From positions 62,001-126,000 of the forward strand of contig NZ_BAABWE010000001.1 of assembly GCF_040371755.1 (NCBI RefSeq): DNA of 64,000 bases, written 5' to 3'. The first letter of the stretch is position 1; each line of letters opens with the position of its first letter. The position numbers and the translations under genes were made by a program. Below the pieces are notes generated by a model. It was not told the origin of the DNA. It searched no databases and saw only the letters and a list, made by a program, of their open reading frames with translations. Shown here in pieces: positions 62,121 through 64,000 of this stretch. This DNA comes from Bermanella sp040371755 (lineage in GTDB: Bacteria > Pseudomonadota > Gammaproteobacteria > Pseudomonadales > Oceanobacteraceae).

Positions 62121-63839
62121 TTATTGTGTTGGAATGTTCCAATATCCGCAATTGTGGGTGTTATTGAAGTCTGCTTCCGCAAGCACTTTAAAGTTGTCTC
62201 CAGTACCTAATTCAAGCATGTTGTTTTCAACAGCAGAGAATGCAGGCCATTGTACTAACTGGCTGTGGTTTGGATTAGGATTGCCGGTTTTAGCAAACGT
62301 TGTCCAATATTTAATCATGGCCGCAGAAAGTGCTGCTTGATCTTCATTGCCTTCGAAGCCTGAACCATCACTTAACACATAAGGAATCTCAGCTGCGTGA
62401 CTTGCGCCAGCTGCAAAGCCAATTGGAAAGTACGGAGCAAATAGGTTTGGTGCATTTTGGTCGGTGAAGTGATAAGCAAAAATATCACTGCTACGATAAG
62501 GATTAGCTTTCAACGTATTGGCTGTATTTAAAGCAGTACAGGCAAAGCGCCAGTCTGTTTGCAAACGGTTGTAGGCACCGTAGTAATCTGTTGTGCCCGC
62601 AAGGTATTCATCCGCAACTTCTGCAATGGTGTGACCGTTTAAGGTGTAAGGGAAAGGTGCAAGTAGTGTAGTTACTGCTGCATCATAGGTTGCTTGAGAT
62701 GAGATCACAGCAGCAGCTGCATAGAACGCGCTACCTTGAGAAGCAGCAGTGCCGGCTGCTTCAGCTGCGGCTGCAGCTGCTACAGGGTCACCTGATTGCG
62801 CTAATTCAGCAAGATAAGCCGCGGTTGCCGCTTCTTGGATAGCCGCTTCATAGGCATTAACTTGAGCTAGAGCTGTGAACAACGTGCCTTCATCTTTATT
62901 GCTACCGCTCATTAATGGTACGTCAGCTAACTGACCAGTATAAGTTGCAACAAGTGGTGAATAAGGGTGGAAAGCAGTGCCTGTGGTCGGTAGGAATTGA
63001 TCACTACCTTGAGCAGCAAGCATATCTTCAACTGGTAATGTTTTTAAGCAATTTAGCATGTCAGTACTAGTGGCACAGTTAGAGTTTGCGACCAGTAATT
63101 GACCTAAACCTTCTGCTACTTCTAGTGGAACTTCTTCTAGATGGTACGTACCACTTTGTACAATAGCCTTACTATATAAGCCCTGAGAAGTCGGGATAGT
63201 TAATTGATCCATAACGCTGTGACCACCTGCTGATTCACCAAAGATAGTAACGTTATCTGGGTTGCCGCCAAATGCTTCAATATTATCTTGAATCCACTGT
63301 AGGGCAAACTGTTGATCCATCAAGCCATAGTTACCTGAACCTGTGCCTGTTGCTTCAGACAGCGCTGGGTGAGTTAAAAAGCCTAAAGCACCTAAGCGAT
63401 AGTTAATAGTAACCACAACAACGCCTTGCTCAACTAAACGACTGGTGTCATAAGTATCGCCAGAACCAGTAATGAATGCGCCACCGTGGATCCAAACCAT
63501 TACAGGGCGATTTTTACCCAGTGCTGGTCGATCGATATTTAAAAACAAGCAATCCTCATTTACGCTAGATGTACCAAACGAGCCGCCCACTTGTGGGCAC
63601 GGGCTACCAGCAGTGTCAGCTAACTGGATGTCGGTGAAAGATGGAGCTGCTGTAGGTGCTTCAAAGCGCTCAGCTGTCGCATACTTAATACCTTTGAATG
63701 AAATGATGCCGTCTGTTTCAACACCTTGATAGGTGCCTTGCTCAGTTTCGGCTTCTAAATTACAACCTACTAGAGCTAGCGTTAAAGCTGCGCAACCTAT
63801 ATAGGAGGCTGCTGATTTAAGTTTTTGGAATGTTTTCAT
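62121..63839 (-). CDS. Lipoprotein type-B carboxylesterase 2
   Basis: 572 aa. Lipobox signal (ALTLALVGCNLEAE). Same catalytic set as its neighbour: VWIHGGAF, GESAGGHS, NKDEGTLF and GASHAAEIPYV. It lacks the Pro-rich linker and has an Ala-rich insertion (about residues 335-370; AAYLAELAQSGDPVAAAAA) between the Glu and His regions. GGAAA lies just before the ATG. The pair arose by tandem duplication, since leader (CCGTTGTT) and terminator are also shared. The remaining 160 bp to the right edge show no supported gene. Confidence 0.92.
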   Translation of the reverse strand: MKTFQKLKSAASYIGCAALTLALVGCNLEAETEQGTYQGVETDGIISFKGIKYATAERFEAPTAAPSFTDIQLADTAGSPCPQVGGSFGTSSVNEDCLFLNIDRPALGKNRPVMVWIHGGAFITGSGDTYDTSRLVEQGVVVVTINYRLGALGFLTHPALSEATGTGSGNYGLMDQQFALQWIQDNIEAFGGNPDNVTIFGESAGGHSVMDQLTIPTSQGLYSKAIVQSGTYHLEEVPLEVAEGLGQLLVANSNCATSTDMLNCLKTLPVEDMLAAQGSDQFLPTTGTAFHPYSPLVATYTGQLADVPLMSGSNKDEGTLFTALAQVNAYEAAIQEAATAAYLAELAQSGDPVAAAAAAEAAGTAASQGSAFYAAAAVISSQATYDAAVTTLLAPFPYTLNGHTIAEVADEYLAGTTDYYGAYNRLQTDWRFACTALNTANTLKANPYRSSDIFAYHFTDQNAPNLFAPYFPIGFAAGASHAAEIPYVLSDGSGFEGNEDQAALSAAMIKYWTTFAKTGNPNPNHSQLVQWPAFSAVENNMLELGTGDNFKVLAEADFNNTHNCGYWNIPTQ

Positions 63840-64000
63840 GACATTTTCCGTTGTTGTTATCTTGCAAGCATGAAAACGAATGATGGTTTATCTTTTAGTC
63901 TAAAAGTGTCTCGTATGCGACTTTCTGTGAAGTTAGATTTAAAAATTGCCTTGTAGGCGGATAGTATCTAATGCTATTTATTAGGGCTTGTCGATAAGTA

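Noticed and set aside
63885..64000. Open minus-strand frame at the right edge and an OMP-like ending (IRLQGNF)
   Set aside because: The OMP-like ending is preceded by two stops in the same frame, and the other frame has no recognisable features.

Overview
The window comes from a gammaproteobacterial chromosome of moderate to low GC. The slt / uup / fadBA / topA neighbourhood, the long Pseudomonas-type isocitrate lyase, malate synthase G, dusA-tal and DinG all point to a marine, lipid- or hydrocarbon-using member of the Oceanospirillales/Pseudomonadales. That placement is inferred from protein character, not from a search.

Layout. 0-9.9 kb: a soluble lytic transglycosylase, an RND efflux pair, and an ABC-F ATPase (Uup) with two small envelope genes. 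10-18.7 kb: the fadBA beta-oxidation operon with a palindromic operator candidate upstream, a DUF1653 gene, topA with a good promoter and terminator, a TPR protein and a YgjP-like metallopeptidase. 19-20.5 kb: a CDP-alcohol phosphatidyltransferase followed by a TagD-like cytidylyltransferase, which may form a head-group lipid pathway. 21-24 kb: aceA divergent from a LysR regulator. 24-33 kb: an ExeA/GspB secretion pair overlapping dinG, a GST, a CHASE4 diguanylate cyclase, a decayed gene, a small DUF6435-like protein and a GMC oxidoreductase.

33-47.5 kb is the accessory region and the most interesting part. It looks like an integron cassette cluster without an integrase in view. Small unrelated ORFs end in or next to attC-like sites (R''/R' boxes, 4-nt unpaired spacers, a stem with one extrahelical base). 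One cassette encodes a membrane-anchored GT51 glycosyltransferase homologue whose catalytic Glu is replaced by Gln. An IS3-family element sits in the loop of one attC with a TAA duplication, and removing it in silico restores the attC hairpin. A truncated second copy sits in another attC half-site. A REP-associated tyrosine transposase (RAYT) flanked by tandem 47-bp and 69-bp repeats interrupts the array. A group II intron 5' fragment and several gene fragments mark repeated rearrangement. Two paralogous 1660-aa Ser/Thr kinase - ATPase - GAF - GGDEF proteins border the region. Between them is an RCC1-repeat lipoprotein segment flanked by 279-bp direct repeats.

52.8-64 kb returns to core metabolism: malate synthase G (glcB), a DUF1289 protein, an operon of transaldolase, TerB-like protein and a broken NAD(P)-binding reductase, dusA, an SDR, and two tandem lipoprotein carboxylesterases with matching terminators. 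Functionally, fadBA, aceA and glcB together give beta-oxidation plus the glyoxylate shunt. Esterases, GMC oxidoreductase and SDR fit growth on esters, alcohols and fatty acids. Three GGDEF proteins indicate c-di-GMP signalling.
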